Of a stretch of DNA of 64,000 bases, positions 37,075-45,452 are shown in pieces. This stretch comes from Magnetococcales bacterium (lineage in GTDB: Bacteria > Pseudomonadota > Magnetococcia > Magnetococcales > JADFWU01): assembly GCA_015234045.1 (NCBI GenBank), contig JADFWU010000012.1, forward strand, positions 8,700 to 72,699, read 5' to 3'. The number at the start of each line of letters is the position of its first letter. Positions within the stretch are counted from its first letter, which is position 1. Both the position numbers and the translations under genes were made by a program. A model generated the notes under the pieces. The model was given only the letters and a program-made list of their open reading frames with translations, was not told where the DNA came from and did not search any database.

Positions 37075-38304
37075 TCAGCCTTTCACACAGACAACTTGCT
37101 TGAGCGTATGCAGCACCGTAACCAAATCCTCCTGAGCCTTCATCACCGCATCGATATTTTTATACGCTGCTGGTGTCTCATCCAGAACGCTCTTATCTTT
37201 TCGACAACATACGCCGCGAGTGGCTTTTTCATGTGCCTCAACGGAAAAACGTTTCCGCGCAACAGTGCGCGACATCGCCCGACCCGCACCATGGGAACAG
37301 GAACAGAATGAAGCCTTATTGCCCTTACCCTGGACTATGTATGAACGCGCCCCCATGCTGCCGGGAATGATACCGTAATCACCGCGACGCGCCCGCAAAG
37401 CCCCTTTGCGGGTCACCCACACAGTTGCACCGTAGTGGCGCTCCTTGGCCACATAGTTGTGGTGACAGTTTACTGCCATCTTGCCCAACATAAATGTTTC
37501 AAAATGGGCTTTCAGCACAGCCACCACCCGCGCCATCATCACTTCTCGATTCATCAACGCATAGCGCTGTGCCCAATCCACTGCTTGTATGTATTCGTTG
37601 AAAAGTCGGCAATCCTCGGGCAGATAGGCCAAATCCTTATGCGGTACTTTAAGACCACGCCGTTGCACTTCCTCTTTGGCTTTACTGATAAAATAACTGC
37701 CGATCCGATTACCCACCCCTCGGGAACCGGAATGCAGCATGATCCAAACCCGATCCGCCTCGTCCAGACATAGTTCAATGAAATGATTACCAGTGCCCAG
37801 CGTGCCGAGATGGTGGATATTGTTGGATTGTGCAAGTTTTGGATGTTTATCAGAGAGCGTTTTCAATCCGCGCATCAAGGGCGGCTGTCCTGCTTTAGGA
37901 CGACTCCAGGCCGTGGCCACATCATCCGGGATATCCTGTTGCCAGGAACCTTTATCCTGCCGATGATCACCAGAACTACGACCATGGGGAATGGATGCTT
38001 CAATATCGAAACGGATGGATTCAAGACAATCAGGCAGGTGTTCAGCACGCAGTGAGGTTTCAACAGCCATCATGCCGCAGCCGATATCCACACCAACCGC
38101 AGCGGGTATCACCGCTTTATAACAGGGAATGACACTACCGATGGTCGCACCATAGCCCAAATGGACATCGGGCATGGCGGCAACATGGTGATGCACAATG
38201 GGTAGAGCGGCGACATTGACAAGTTGTTGCCATGCCGCCTTCTCTACCGGCACGCCGTCCACCCAGGCTTCAATACGCCCTTGACGCGCCGTTTCGGGCA
38301 TCAT
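37075..38304 (-). CDS. rtcB: RtcB RNA-splicing ligase
   Basis: 409 residues, the normal length. PDVHLGYGATIGSVIP and GVDIGCGMMAVET (metal-binding Cys near residue 77), then LGTGNHFIEL, MLHSGSRGVGNRIG, NCHHNYVAKE and CSHGAGRAMSR, with the guanylylated His near residue 340, are all present. RtcB joins RNA 2',3'-cyclic phosphate or 3'-phosphate ends to 5'-hydroxyl ends using Mn and GTP, repairing tRNA and rRNA cut by ribotoxins. No archease or RtcR regulator is next to it. Two adjacent ATG codons start it. Confidence 0.97.
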   Translation of the reverse strand: MMPETARQGRIEAWVDGVPVEKAAWQQLVNVAALPIVHHHVAAMPDVHLGYGATIGSVIPCYKAVIPAAVGVDIGCGMMAVETSLRAEHLPDCLESIRFDIEASIPHGRSSGDHRQDKGSWQQDIPDDVATAWSRPKAGQPPLMRGLKTLSDKHPKLAQSNNIHHLGTLGTGNHFIELCLDEADRVWIMLHSGSRGVGNRIGSYFISKAKEEVQRRGLKVPHKDLAYLPEDCRLFNEYIQAVDWAQRYALMNREVMMARVVAVLKAHFETFMLGKMAVNCHHNYVAKERHYGATVWVTRKGALRARRGDYGIIPGSMGARSYIVQGKGNKASFCSCSHGAGRAMSRTVARKRFSVEAHEKATRGVCCRKDKSVLDETPAAYKNIDAVMKAQEDLVTVLHTLKQVVCVKG

Positions 38305-38330
38305 TTTTGCCGCTTTGCGCTTTCTCCGAC

Positions 38331-39020
38331 TCAGGAAGCTTTCTCCCGTTTGACACGGCGGGCAGCCTTCTCATGGCCAAGATCAGACGCTTTTTGCCAT
38401 GCATTCATGGCATCGCCACTGCGTTTGAGCTGAGAAAGCAGATTTCCCATATTGAACCAGAGTGCGGCATTATCCGCCGCATGCTTACTGGCAGCTTCGT
38501 AGGCAGTCAACGCCTCGAAAAAGCGTTTGCTCTCATGTAATACCCAACCCAAGGTGAACAGCATCTCGCCATTTTCCGGTTGGAGGTCAACAGCGGCCTG
38601 AGCGGCTAATTCCGCTTCTTTAAACTGTTTACGACCAATAGCACGGACTGCATGAGCCTGATGTGCAGCAGCATTACCCGGCTTCATCACCCGACGCAGA
38701 TTTTTCTGATTATTTTGAGCCCGTTCATGATTGGCATCCAGAGCCAGCACTTTACGATAGGCGGTGTCAGCCTCAAACAGGCGATCGGATTCATGTAACA
38801 CCCAAGCCAGAGTAAACCACATCTCTGCACTGCGCGGTTGTGCATCAGTTGCGGCACGCGCTGCCACTTCCGCTTCCTTGTGGTGTCCTTCCTTCATGGC
38901 CCAAACAGCCTGAGCCTGAGCAGTACCCGCCCGCTTTTGTGCCTCTGTGGCTTGCGATGCTTGTGCTGTAGATGTTTCGGCTTTTTCTGTTGATTTTGCT
39001 TTACTGCCTTGTTTGGCCAT
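38331..39020 (-). CDS. TPR-repeat protein with internal duplication
   Basis: 229 residues. After a low-complexity Ala/Lys/Gln-rich N-terminus (~40 residues) come two copies of a ~70-residue unit: AVWAMKEGHHKEAEVAARAA with MWFTLAWVLHESDRLFEA, then AVRAIGRKQFKEAELAAQAA with MLFTLGWVLHESKRFFEA. A last TPR (LWFNMGNLLSQLKRSGDAM) and a basic tail end it. No signal peptide. TPR proteins are adaptors; it lies 26 bases upstream of rtcB and is probably co-transcribed, but a link to RNA repair is not shown. Confidence 0.82.
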   Translation of the reverse strand: MAKQGSKAKSTEKAETSTAQASQATEAQKRAGTAQAQAVWAMKEGHHKEAEVAARAATDAQPRSAEMWFTLAWVLHESDRLFEADTAYRKVLALDANHERAQNNQKNLRRVMKPGNAAAHQAHAVRAIGRKQFKEAELAAQAAVDLQPENGEMLFTLGWVLHESKRFFEALTAYEAASKHAADNAALWFNMGNLLSQLKRSGDAMNAWQKASDLGHEKAARRVKREKAS

Positions 39021-39351
39021 GATAATACACTACCTTGTAATCAGAATTAAGTTGCTCTTCTATAAAATGGTGGTGTCCTTCTGTCACCCCCCTTAAGGGC
39101 CGCTCTCTTATACCTGAATTTCGAAAAAATTGAAATGAAATTCTAGGAACTACCCCTCTCCTGAATCCACTTGAAACGCTGGTATTTCATCCGTTAAACT
39201 ACCGTATCAATTTGACAATTTAAGACTGAAAAAGATATGCTTAGTCAATTGATCATATGCATTAGTTATACTTGGTGATTATTGATTAATCTTATCTTAA
39301 CACTGTCAGGATTATTTATTTAACACTTCTTCCTGGGTTAGACATCTTACC
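39021..39351 (+). promoter_or_regulatory. Intergenic region with a candidate promoter at 39212-39241
   Basis: A 331-base A/T-rich gap between divergent genes. A perfect TTGACA (39212-39217) is followed after 18 bases by TATGCT (39236-39241), a weak -10, giving a leader of about 100 bases for the downstream cyclase. A short palindrome CCCTTAAGGG lies at 39090-39099. Nothing else is recognised. Confidence 0.4.
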
Positions 39352-41298
39352 ATGAAGTTAACTGTCGTTAAATCACTGCTTCTGGATCCATTTTTACGCA
39401 ATCTGGCCCTGGTTGCCATAGTGATTGCTCTGATTTTCCCGACCTATGAATGGTTTCGGGTTCATCCCATGTTTCAGAGCCATCTAACAAGCCTGACAGA
39501 AGATACCGCATTTCGTACCGCCAACCATCTGATTCCTCAATTAACACCCCATATCAAAACACACCTCACTACGGACACACTGCCTGCGGCGTTTATTGTT
39601 GAAATGGAAACGGTAATCCACGATTTCAATCTGGAGAAATTAAAGCTGTTCTCTCCCGCTGGAGAAGTAGTCTACTCCTCTGATTCCAAAGATATCGGCA
39701 CTGTAAACAAGCATGACTATTTTCACAATCAGGTATCCAAAGGCGAGACATTTTCCAAGGTCGTTCAAAAGCAGCATGCCAGCATGGAAGGCAGGATACT
39801 GAACCAGGATGTCGCTGAGATCTATATCCCGATCATGCAAGAGGGTCTGTTTTTGGGTGCGTTTGAGTTTTATATGGATATATCCGAACCTAAAAGCGAT
39901 TTGGATAATCTGATATCACAAGCAACCCGAGATCTGGCAGCTCTCACCCTTGGATTGATTATTGTCTTATTCGTTGTTCTGCTTCGCGCCAGCAAGGAGA
40001 GCGCCCGCCGTCAGATTGCTCAAGCAGATCTTGAAGAGAGTGAAGCCCGTTTCCGCAGCATTGCCATCGCCGCATGGGATGGCCTGATAATGATGGATCA
40101 CACAGGACGCGTGGTTTACGTCAACCCGGCTGCTGAACGCCTGTTTGGCTATGATGCTGATGAAATGATCGGTGCCCTTGTGATTGATATCATGATACCT
40201 AAACGGTTCCATAGTGCGGTTCGAGAGGCCTTGAATAAATATTCAAAATCGGGTCATGGCCCAATGATCAACCGAACTACCGAACTGATTGCCCGTCGTA
40301 AAAATGGTACGGAATTTCCGATGGAAATCTCACTTAGCCCGTTACGCCGCAATGGGCAGTGGTCATCGGTTGGCATTGTACGCGATATTTCCAAACGTAA
40401 AGAACTGGAACAACGCCTCAAACTTGGCTCCAACGTTATCCAACACGCCATGGAAGGCGTTTTGGTTACCAATAAAGACAGCACCATTGAAATGGTCAAT
40501 CCAGCTTTTACGGCGATCACTGGTTATTCGCTGGAAGAGGTGGTTGGAAAATCACCTAAAATGCTGCGTTCAGGACGCCATGACGAGGCCTTTTACAACG
40601 GCATGTGGAAAGAACTGGACAAGACCGGCAAGTGGCGTGGTGAGATTTGGAACCGCCGTAAGGATGGTGGCATCTATCCGCAACTACTCAGCATCAGTGC
40701 CATTCGTGATACAAACAGCTGTATCACACACTATGTGGGTATCACATCGGATATCAGTCAGCGTAAGGTGTTTGAAGATTACCTGCAAAAGCTGGCCTTT
40801 TATGACCCACTCACAGCCATTCCCAACCGAATGCTATTCCATGATCGCCTGACCAATGAGCTGCGCCAGGCAGAACGGCGAGATCATAAAATCGCGGTAT
40901 TTTATCTGGACTTGGATCATTTCAAACCCATTAATGATACCTATGGCCACGAAGCGGGTGATCTACTGCTCCAACAAGTTGCCAAACGGCTCACCAATTT
41001 ACTGCGCAAAGAAGATACCATCGCCCGCCTGGGCGGAGATGAGTTCGCTGCGATCCTGCGTTGTCTCAATGAGCCGGAAAAAGATGCCATCATGGTGGCT
41101 GAAAAAATCATCCACGCCATTGCTGAGCCCTTCCACATCGATAAACATGTCTGCCGAATTGGCACCAGCGTTGGCATCAGTTTCTTCCCTGGAACCGCCA
41201 TCAGCCAGGATGAATTGGTCAGCCAAGCCGATGAGGCGATGTACCAGGCCAAAAAGAGCGGACGCAATCAGTATGTTATCTATACACCCTCGGAATAA
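39352..41298 (+). CDS. Membrane PAS-PAS-GGDEF diguanylate cyclase
   Basis: 648 residues. A membrane segment (~17-38) and a second (~193-212) enclose a ~150-residue periplasmic sensor, probably a Cache-like fold (KLKLFSPAGEVVYSS). Two PAS domains follow (~225-345, with GLIMMDHTGRVVYVNPAAER; ~355-475, with EEVVGKSPKML). The GGDEF domain ends the protein: YLDLDHFKPINDTYGHEAGD, inhibitory-site RKED exactly five residues before GGDEF (~561). Both sites are intact, so it should make c-di-GMP with product inhibition. No EAL domain. It is a stand-alone gene. Confidence 0.93.
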   Translation: MKLTVVKSLLLDPFLRNLALVAIVIALIFPTYEWFRVHPMFQSHLTSLTEDTAFRTANHLIPQLTPHIKTHLTTDTLPAAFIVEMETVIHDFNLEKLKLFSPAGEVVYSSDSKDIGTVNKHDYFHNQVSKGETFSKVVQKQHASMEGRILNQDVAEIYIPIMQEGLFLGAFEFYMDISEPKSDLDNLISQATRDLAALTLGLIIVLFVVLLRASKESARRQIAQADLEESEARFRSIAIAAWDGLIMMDHTGRVVYVNPAAERLFGYDADEMIGALVIDIMIPKRFHSAVREALNKYSKSGHGPMINRTTELIARRKNGTEFPMEISLSPLRRNGQWSSVGIVRDISKRKELEQRLKLGSNVIQHAMEGVLVTNKDSTIEMVNPAFTAITGYSLEEVVGKSPKMLRSGRHDEAFYNGMWKELDKTGKWRGEIWNRRKDGGIYPQLLSISAIRDTNSCITHYVGITSDISQRKVFEDYLQKLAFYDPLTAIPNRMLFHDRLTNELRQAERRDHKIAVFYLDLDHFKPINDTYGHEAGDLLLQQVAKRLTNLLRKEDTIARLGGDEFAAILRCLNEPEKDAIMVAEKIIHAIAEPFHIDKHVCRIGTSVGISFFPGTAISQDELVSQADEAMYQAKKSGRNQYVIYTPSE

Positions 41299-41501
41299 TG
41301 GGTACTCGGCACACTTATTCTGATAATTATTGAAACTATTCTTTGATACATAACATCAAAGAGATAGGACAATAATAAATGAAAGAAAAATCACTTTTAC
41401 TGATAACAAACAATCCATCGGATTAAAATTATATCTGTTGAAACAGAGAGGTTGAGCATGACTTTTGCTTTCTATATGAGGTAGATGTAGCATTCACTTG
41501 A

Positions 41502-41519
41502 GTATGCAACCGCGCATAC
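41502..41519. repeat. Short palindrome upstream of ATPase-protease pair
   Basis: GTATGC-AACCGC-GCATAC, a six-pair inverted repeat ending 15 bases before the ATPase start and next to its GGAG ribosome site. It could be an operator or an RNA hairpin controlling translation. The rest of the gap from 41299 shows nothing clear. Confidence 0.4.
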
Positions 41520-41534
41520 AAAGCTTGGAGTTGG

Positions 41535-42545
41535 ATGACAATGGCAAATGGTGATCAACTCAAGTCTCTCATGAAATCCCATTTTGAGGGAGACGACAAC
41601 CGCTTTTACTCAGTCGCTATGCAGGTTGCGGCCAACTCTGCCCGTTCTGGTCATGGGCGGCTTGCACGAGAACTGCGTGACTTGGTTGATAAAGCCAAAG
41701 CGGGACATTTTTCTGATTATAAGCGCCAAAATACTGTTGCCATCAACCAACCAAAAGGCGATCTCGCCAATCTGCTTTCGGTCTCCTATCCTGAATACCG
41801 TTTCAAAGATATGGTACTGGATGAAACAATAGATAAACGCCTGCAACGCATCCTCAAAGAACAGCGCCACCATCAAAAAATTAGAAAATACGGCTTGTCA
41901 CCACGCCGCAAACTGCTTCTTGTCGGTCCGCCAGGCACTGGAAAAACCATGTCTGCATCGGTACTTGCCGGTGAGCTTGGCATTCCTCTTTTTTTGGTCC
42001 GACTTGATGCGTTAATCACCAAGTTCATGGGCGAAACCGCTGCAAAGCTTCGCCAACTTTTCGATGCAATTGCTGAAACACGCGGCATCTATTTCTTTGA
42101 TGAATTTGACGCTATCGGCTCACAACGTAGCTTTGGCAATGATGTTGGAGAGATCCGCCGTGTCTTGAACAGCTTTTTACAAATGATCGAACAGGATGAT
42201 TCAACATCCATGATCATCTCGGCGACCAACCATCCTGAAATATTGGACTATGCACTTTTCCGCCGTTTTGATGACGTTGTTGAATATTCTTTACCTGATC
42301 AAGCTAATATTATAAAATTATTGAAATCAAGACTTACGCTATTCAACGCACCGGATTTTGAACTCCCTTGGGAAGCACTCGCCCAGCAAGCTGAAGGACT
42401 AAGCTATGCTGAAATCGCTCGTGCCGCAGAAGAGTCCATAAAATCAGCGCTCATCTGTGATCAAAAAATCACGAGCCCAGAGATGGTTCTTGAAATGATT
42501 AATGAGCGTAAAGCATTTATTGCGTTAAAACAGACTGAAACATAA
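41535..42545 (+). CDS. ietA: AAA ATPase, IetA-like, partner of subtilisin-like protease
   Basis: 336 residues. The AAA core has Walker A VGPPGTGKT (~130-138), Walker B IYFFDEFDAIG (~185-195), a sensor-1-like MIISATNHPEIL and the arginine region ALFRRFDDVVEY. The N-terminal ~100 residues are helical and hold no known domain. An AAA protein of this size directly upstream of a large S8 protease matches IetAS, a two-gene anti-phage system. GGAG stands four bases before the ATG; a second ATG two codons later is also possible. The pair is followed after 16 bases by the protease gene. The match is by architecture and motif only. Confidence 0.75.
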   Translation: MTMANGDQLKSLMKSHFEGDDNRFYSVAMQVAANSARSGHGRLARELRDLVDKAKAGHFSDYKRQNTVAINQPKGDLANLLSVSYPEYRFKDMVLDETIDKRLQRILKEQRHHQKIRKYGLSPRRKLLLVGPPGTGKTMSASVLAGELGIPLFLVRLDALITKFMGETAAKLRQLFDAIAETRGIYFFDEFDAIGSQRSFGNDVGEIRRVLNSFLQMIEQDDSTSMIISATNHPEILDYALFRRFDDVVEYSLPDQANIIKLLKSRLTLFNAPDFELPWEALAQQAEGLSYAEIARAAEESIKSALICDQKITSPEMVLEMINERKAFIALKQTET

Positions 42546-42561
42546 AGAGAAAAACATCACC

Positions 42562-45081
42562 ATGCCGCCAAGAGATAAGAAACATATTGACGTGTCACAA
42601 TTGACAACTAATGATAAATTTAAACGGCCTAAAGATGGCGGAAACGACAAGAAAAAAACCAATAAAAGAGATCGGCTTTCTCATGGCTCCGATATTCAGA
42701 AGAGTCTCAAACAAATCAAAATTGACACAATAAATCTTAAGATAGAGCAGGCACAAGCCGGACTTACCGAAGATTTTGGCTTATTAATTAATTTTTCAGT
42801 CTCTGATCAATTCGATTTTGAATTAAGCAGCTTTGGTAATGACCCGAAAAAAATTGAAGTCCGCAATATAAGACAAGACAAAGGCAAAACACATATCACT
42901 GTCTTTGTACCTGATGGCAAGCTGGAACATTTCGAAAAGAAAATCAATGAGTATTTGAATGAAGAGACAAAGACAAACAAGCCAAGACATAAAAAACTGA
43001 TCGAAGCCATTGATGAAATCAGGATTTCTGTTTTGAAAGGACTCTGGACCGACACAGCACCATTCCCAACCGATGAGAATATATCTATTTGGTGGGAAAT
43101 TTGGTTATCAAAAGTACATTGTACAGATTCTGCACTTGAGCAATTCAATAATCTGGTTACCAAACTTGGGATGAAGATCGCCCAAGGAGAGATCAATTTC
43201 CCTGAACGCAAGATCATCTTAATCCAGGCCACACCACAACAGTTACGCCAATCATTCAAACTCCTTAATCGTGTTGCGGAAATCCGACTAGCCAAAGAGA
43301 CGGCTGATTTTTTCTTAGAACTTGCTCCGAAAGAACAGAAAGAGTGGGCAACAGACCTCTATAATCGTGTCACACTACCTGAAGAAGGGGCACAAGTTCC
43401 GCACATCTGCATCTTGGATACTGGTATTAACAATGGGCACATATTGCTTCAGGATGCATTGAGTGACTACGATTGCCATTCGGTTAATCCATCAGCTTGG
43501 GGAGTGGATGACAGAGATGGACATGGTACAGAAATGGCTGGATTATCCCTATACGGTGATCTAATAGAACCTCTATCTCACGCTTATCCTGTTCAAATAA
43601 GCCATCGCCTGGAATCCGTTAAGCTATTACAGAAAAATGGCGACAACGCCGACCCTGCCCTCTACGGACATCTAACTTGGGAATCTATTTCTCGCGTTGA
43701 GATTGAAGATCATACCCGCCAACGTGTTTTCAGCATGGCCATAACAACAGACGATGATCGTGATAAAGGGCGGCCTTCAGCTTGGTCAGGTAGTGTTGAC
43801 AACCTCTCCTTTGGTAACAAAACCGAAGAATATAGCCAACGCCTATTTATCTTATCTGCTGGCAACCTTGAAAAAAACAATCTGGCAGATTGGTTGAGCT
43901 ATCCAGATGATAACTCCTTAGCTGGAATCCAAGATCCTGGCCAGTCATGGAATGCCTTAACCGTTGGAGCATTTACCAATAAAGTGCACATTCCTGATGA
44001 GCTAACATCCAGTTATCAACCACTGGCCAAAGCAGGAGCACTATCACCCTACTCCACAACCTCATCATCTTGGGATAACGATTGGCCACTCAAGCCTGAC
44101 GTGCTTTTTGAAGGTGGAAATTTGGCACGAGATAATAGTCTTGCTATAGGAATGGATAGCTTACAACTGCTAACAACATCTCATGAACCTACAAAACGCC
44201 TTTATTCTTATAGCAATGCCACAAGTGCCGCAACAGCCCAATGTGCCCGTATGGCCGCTCAGTTGATGGCTGAGTACCCTGATTATTGGCCAGAAACCAT
44301 TCGAGGCTTGATTGTTCACTCAGCTGAATGGACAAAATGGATGACTACCTCATATCTAAACAAGAGACAAACTAAAGGCTCTTATAAAAATCTTGTACGG
44401 CACTGCGGGTTTGGCATCCCAGACATTGAGAAAGCACGTAAAAGCGCGAAAAACGATTTGGTATTAATCGCACAAAATCAATTACACCCATTTAAAATGA
44501 ATGATAAAAAAGGCAAAAGTGATATTATATTTTCAGAGATTGGAATGCATGACCTACCCTGGCCAACAGAAGATTTGGAGAGGCTGGGAAACACATCTGT
44601 AGAGTTGAGAGTCACACTTTCTTATTTTATTGAGGCTAACCCTTCGGAGCGCGGCTTTAAGGGCAGATACCATTATCCCTCTCACAACCTCAGATTTTTT
44701 GTTAAACGTCCAGTGGAATCATTCCATGAGTTCCAAAAAAGAGTGAACGAAGAACATCGGGACGATACCTATAAATCAATGGGAACCAAGGATACAGGCT
44801 GGCTATTAGGCACCAAAGCACGGCACCGTGGTTCACTTCACACAGACATCTGGAAAGGCCCAGCCGTTGATCTCGCCCAGATGGAGAGCATTGCTATTCA
44901 ACCTGTTACTGGCTGGTGGAAAACCCTGAAATCTCAAAATCGTTACAACAATTTTGCGCGCTATACTCTCCTGGTTTCAATTCGCTCACCTGAGACTAAA
45001 TTGGATCTGTACAATCTGATTGAAAAAGAGATTGAAAACAGAATAGCAGTCAAGTCAGATCAAGAAGTTGTCATTGATTAA
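42562..45081 (+). CDS. ietS: Subtilisin-like (S8) serine protease, IetS-like
   Basis: 839 residues, intracellular (no signal peptide; basic, polar N-terminus). The catalytic triad is complete: Asp286 in CILDTGIN, His321 in RDGHGTEMAGL and Ser555 in SNATSAATAQCARMAAQL; the serine motif has Ala in place of the usual Gly (ATS for GTS). The ~280 residues before Asp and ~280 after Ser are much longer than in secreted subtilases and show no recognised domain, as in defence-associated subtilases. Probably the effector of an AAA-controlled system, cleaving a host or phage protein upon infection. Same strand, 16 bases after the ATPase. Confidence 0.78.
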   Translation: MPPRDKKHIDVSQLTTNDKFKRPKDGGNDKKKTNKRDRLSHGSDIQKSLKQIKIDTINLKIEQAQAGLTEDFGLLINFSVSDQFDFELSSFGNDPKKIEVRNIRQDKGKTHITVFVPDGKLEHFEKKINEYLNEETKTNKPRHKKLIEAIDEIRISVLKGLWTDTAPFPTDENISIWWEIWLSKVHCTDSALEQFNNLVTKLGMKIAQGEINFPERKIILIQATPQQLRQSFKLLNRVAEIRLAKETADFFLELAPKEQKEWATDLYNRVTLPEEGAQVPHICILDTGINNGHILLQDALSDYDCHSVNPSAWGVDDRDGHGTEMAGLSLYGDLIEPLSHAYPVQISHRLESVKLLQKNGDNADPALYGHLTWESISRVEIEDHTRQRVFSMAITTDDDRDKGRPSAWSGSVDNLSFGNKTEEYSQRLFILSAGNLEKNNLADWLSYPDDNSLAGIQDPGQSWNALTVGAFTNKVHIPDELTSSYQPLAKAGALSPYSTTSSSWDNDWPLKPDVLFEGGNLARDNSLAIGMDSLQLLTTSHEPTKRLYSYSNATSAATAQCARMAAQLMAEYPDYWPETIRGLIVHSAEWTKWMTTSYLNKRQTKGSYKNLVRHCGFGIPDIEKARKSAKNDLVLIAQNQLHPFKMNDKKGKSDIIFSEIGMHDLPWPTEDLERLGNTSVELRVTLSYFIEANPSERGFKGRYHYPSHNLRFFVKRPVESFHEFQKRVNEEHRDDTYKSMGTKDTGWLLGTKARHRGSLHTDIWKGPAVDLAQMESIAIQPVTGWWKTLKSQNRYNNFARYTLLVSIRSPETKLDLYNLIEKEIENRIAVKSDQEVVID

Positions 45082-45122
45082 CACCAACATAATGGCTCCT
45101 GATATTTGAAATAATAGCAGTA

Positions 45123-45221
45123 TTTATTGACTTTACCAAACGTACTTTTCTCAAATCGGCTGCTGGGTTAGCTGCCATGGTGAGACGCGATGGCCCCGGT
45201 TACGGACTGGCCAACCGTTGA
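45123..45221 (+). pseudogene. Remnant of a Tat-type signal peptide gene
   Basis: In one frame this stretch reads FIDFTKRTFLKSAAGLAAMV, very like a twin-arginine leader (S/T-R-R-x-F-L-K) with Lys in place of the first Arg, followed by a short unrelated tail and a stop. There is no usable start codon or ribosome site. It looks like the 5' end of a lost exported enzyme. The rest of the gap up to 45452 shows no gene. Confidence 0.4.
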
Positions 45222-45452
45222 CTCTTCAGCGGGAAAGTAGACTAAACATCAATGGAGATTTGCCATGTTTGAATCAAGCGAATGATACTTATTATCAAAT
45301 AATTCAAGCTTTGTCTCGCAGTGATACAAACCATCCGTCAAACGTTACATAATCCCTCTCTCGCATACAAAATAATACACTTCTACCAATTCAACAATCT
45401 GCCTTATGGCTCTATCATGATAGATAGGGGAAATAATTTGAGAGGCGTGTTT

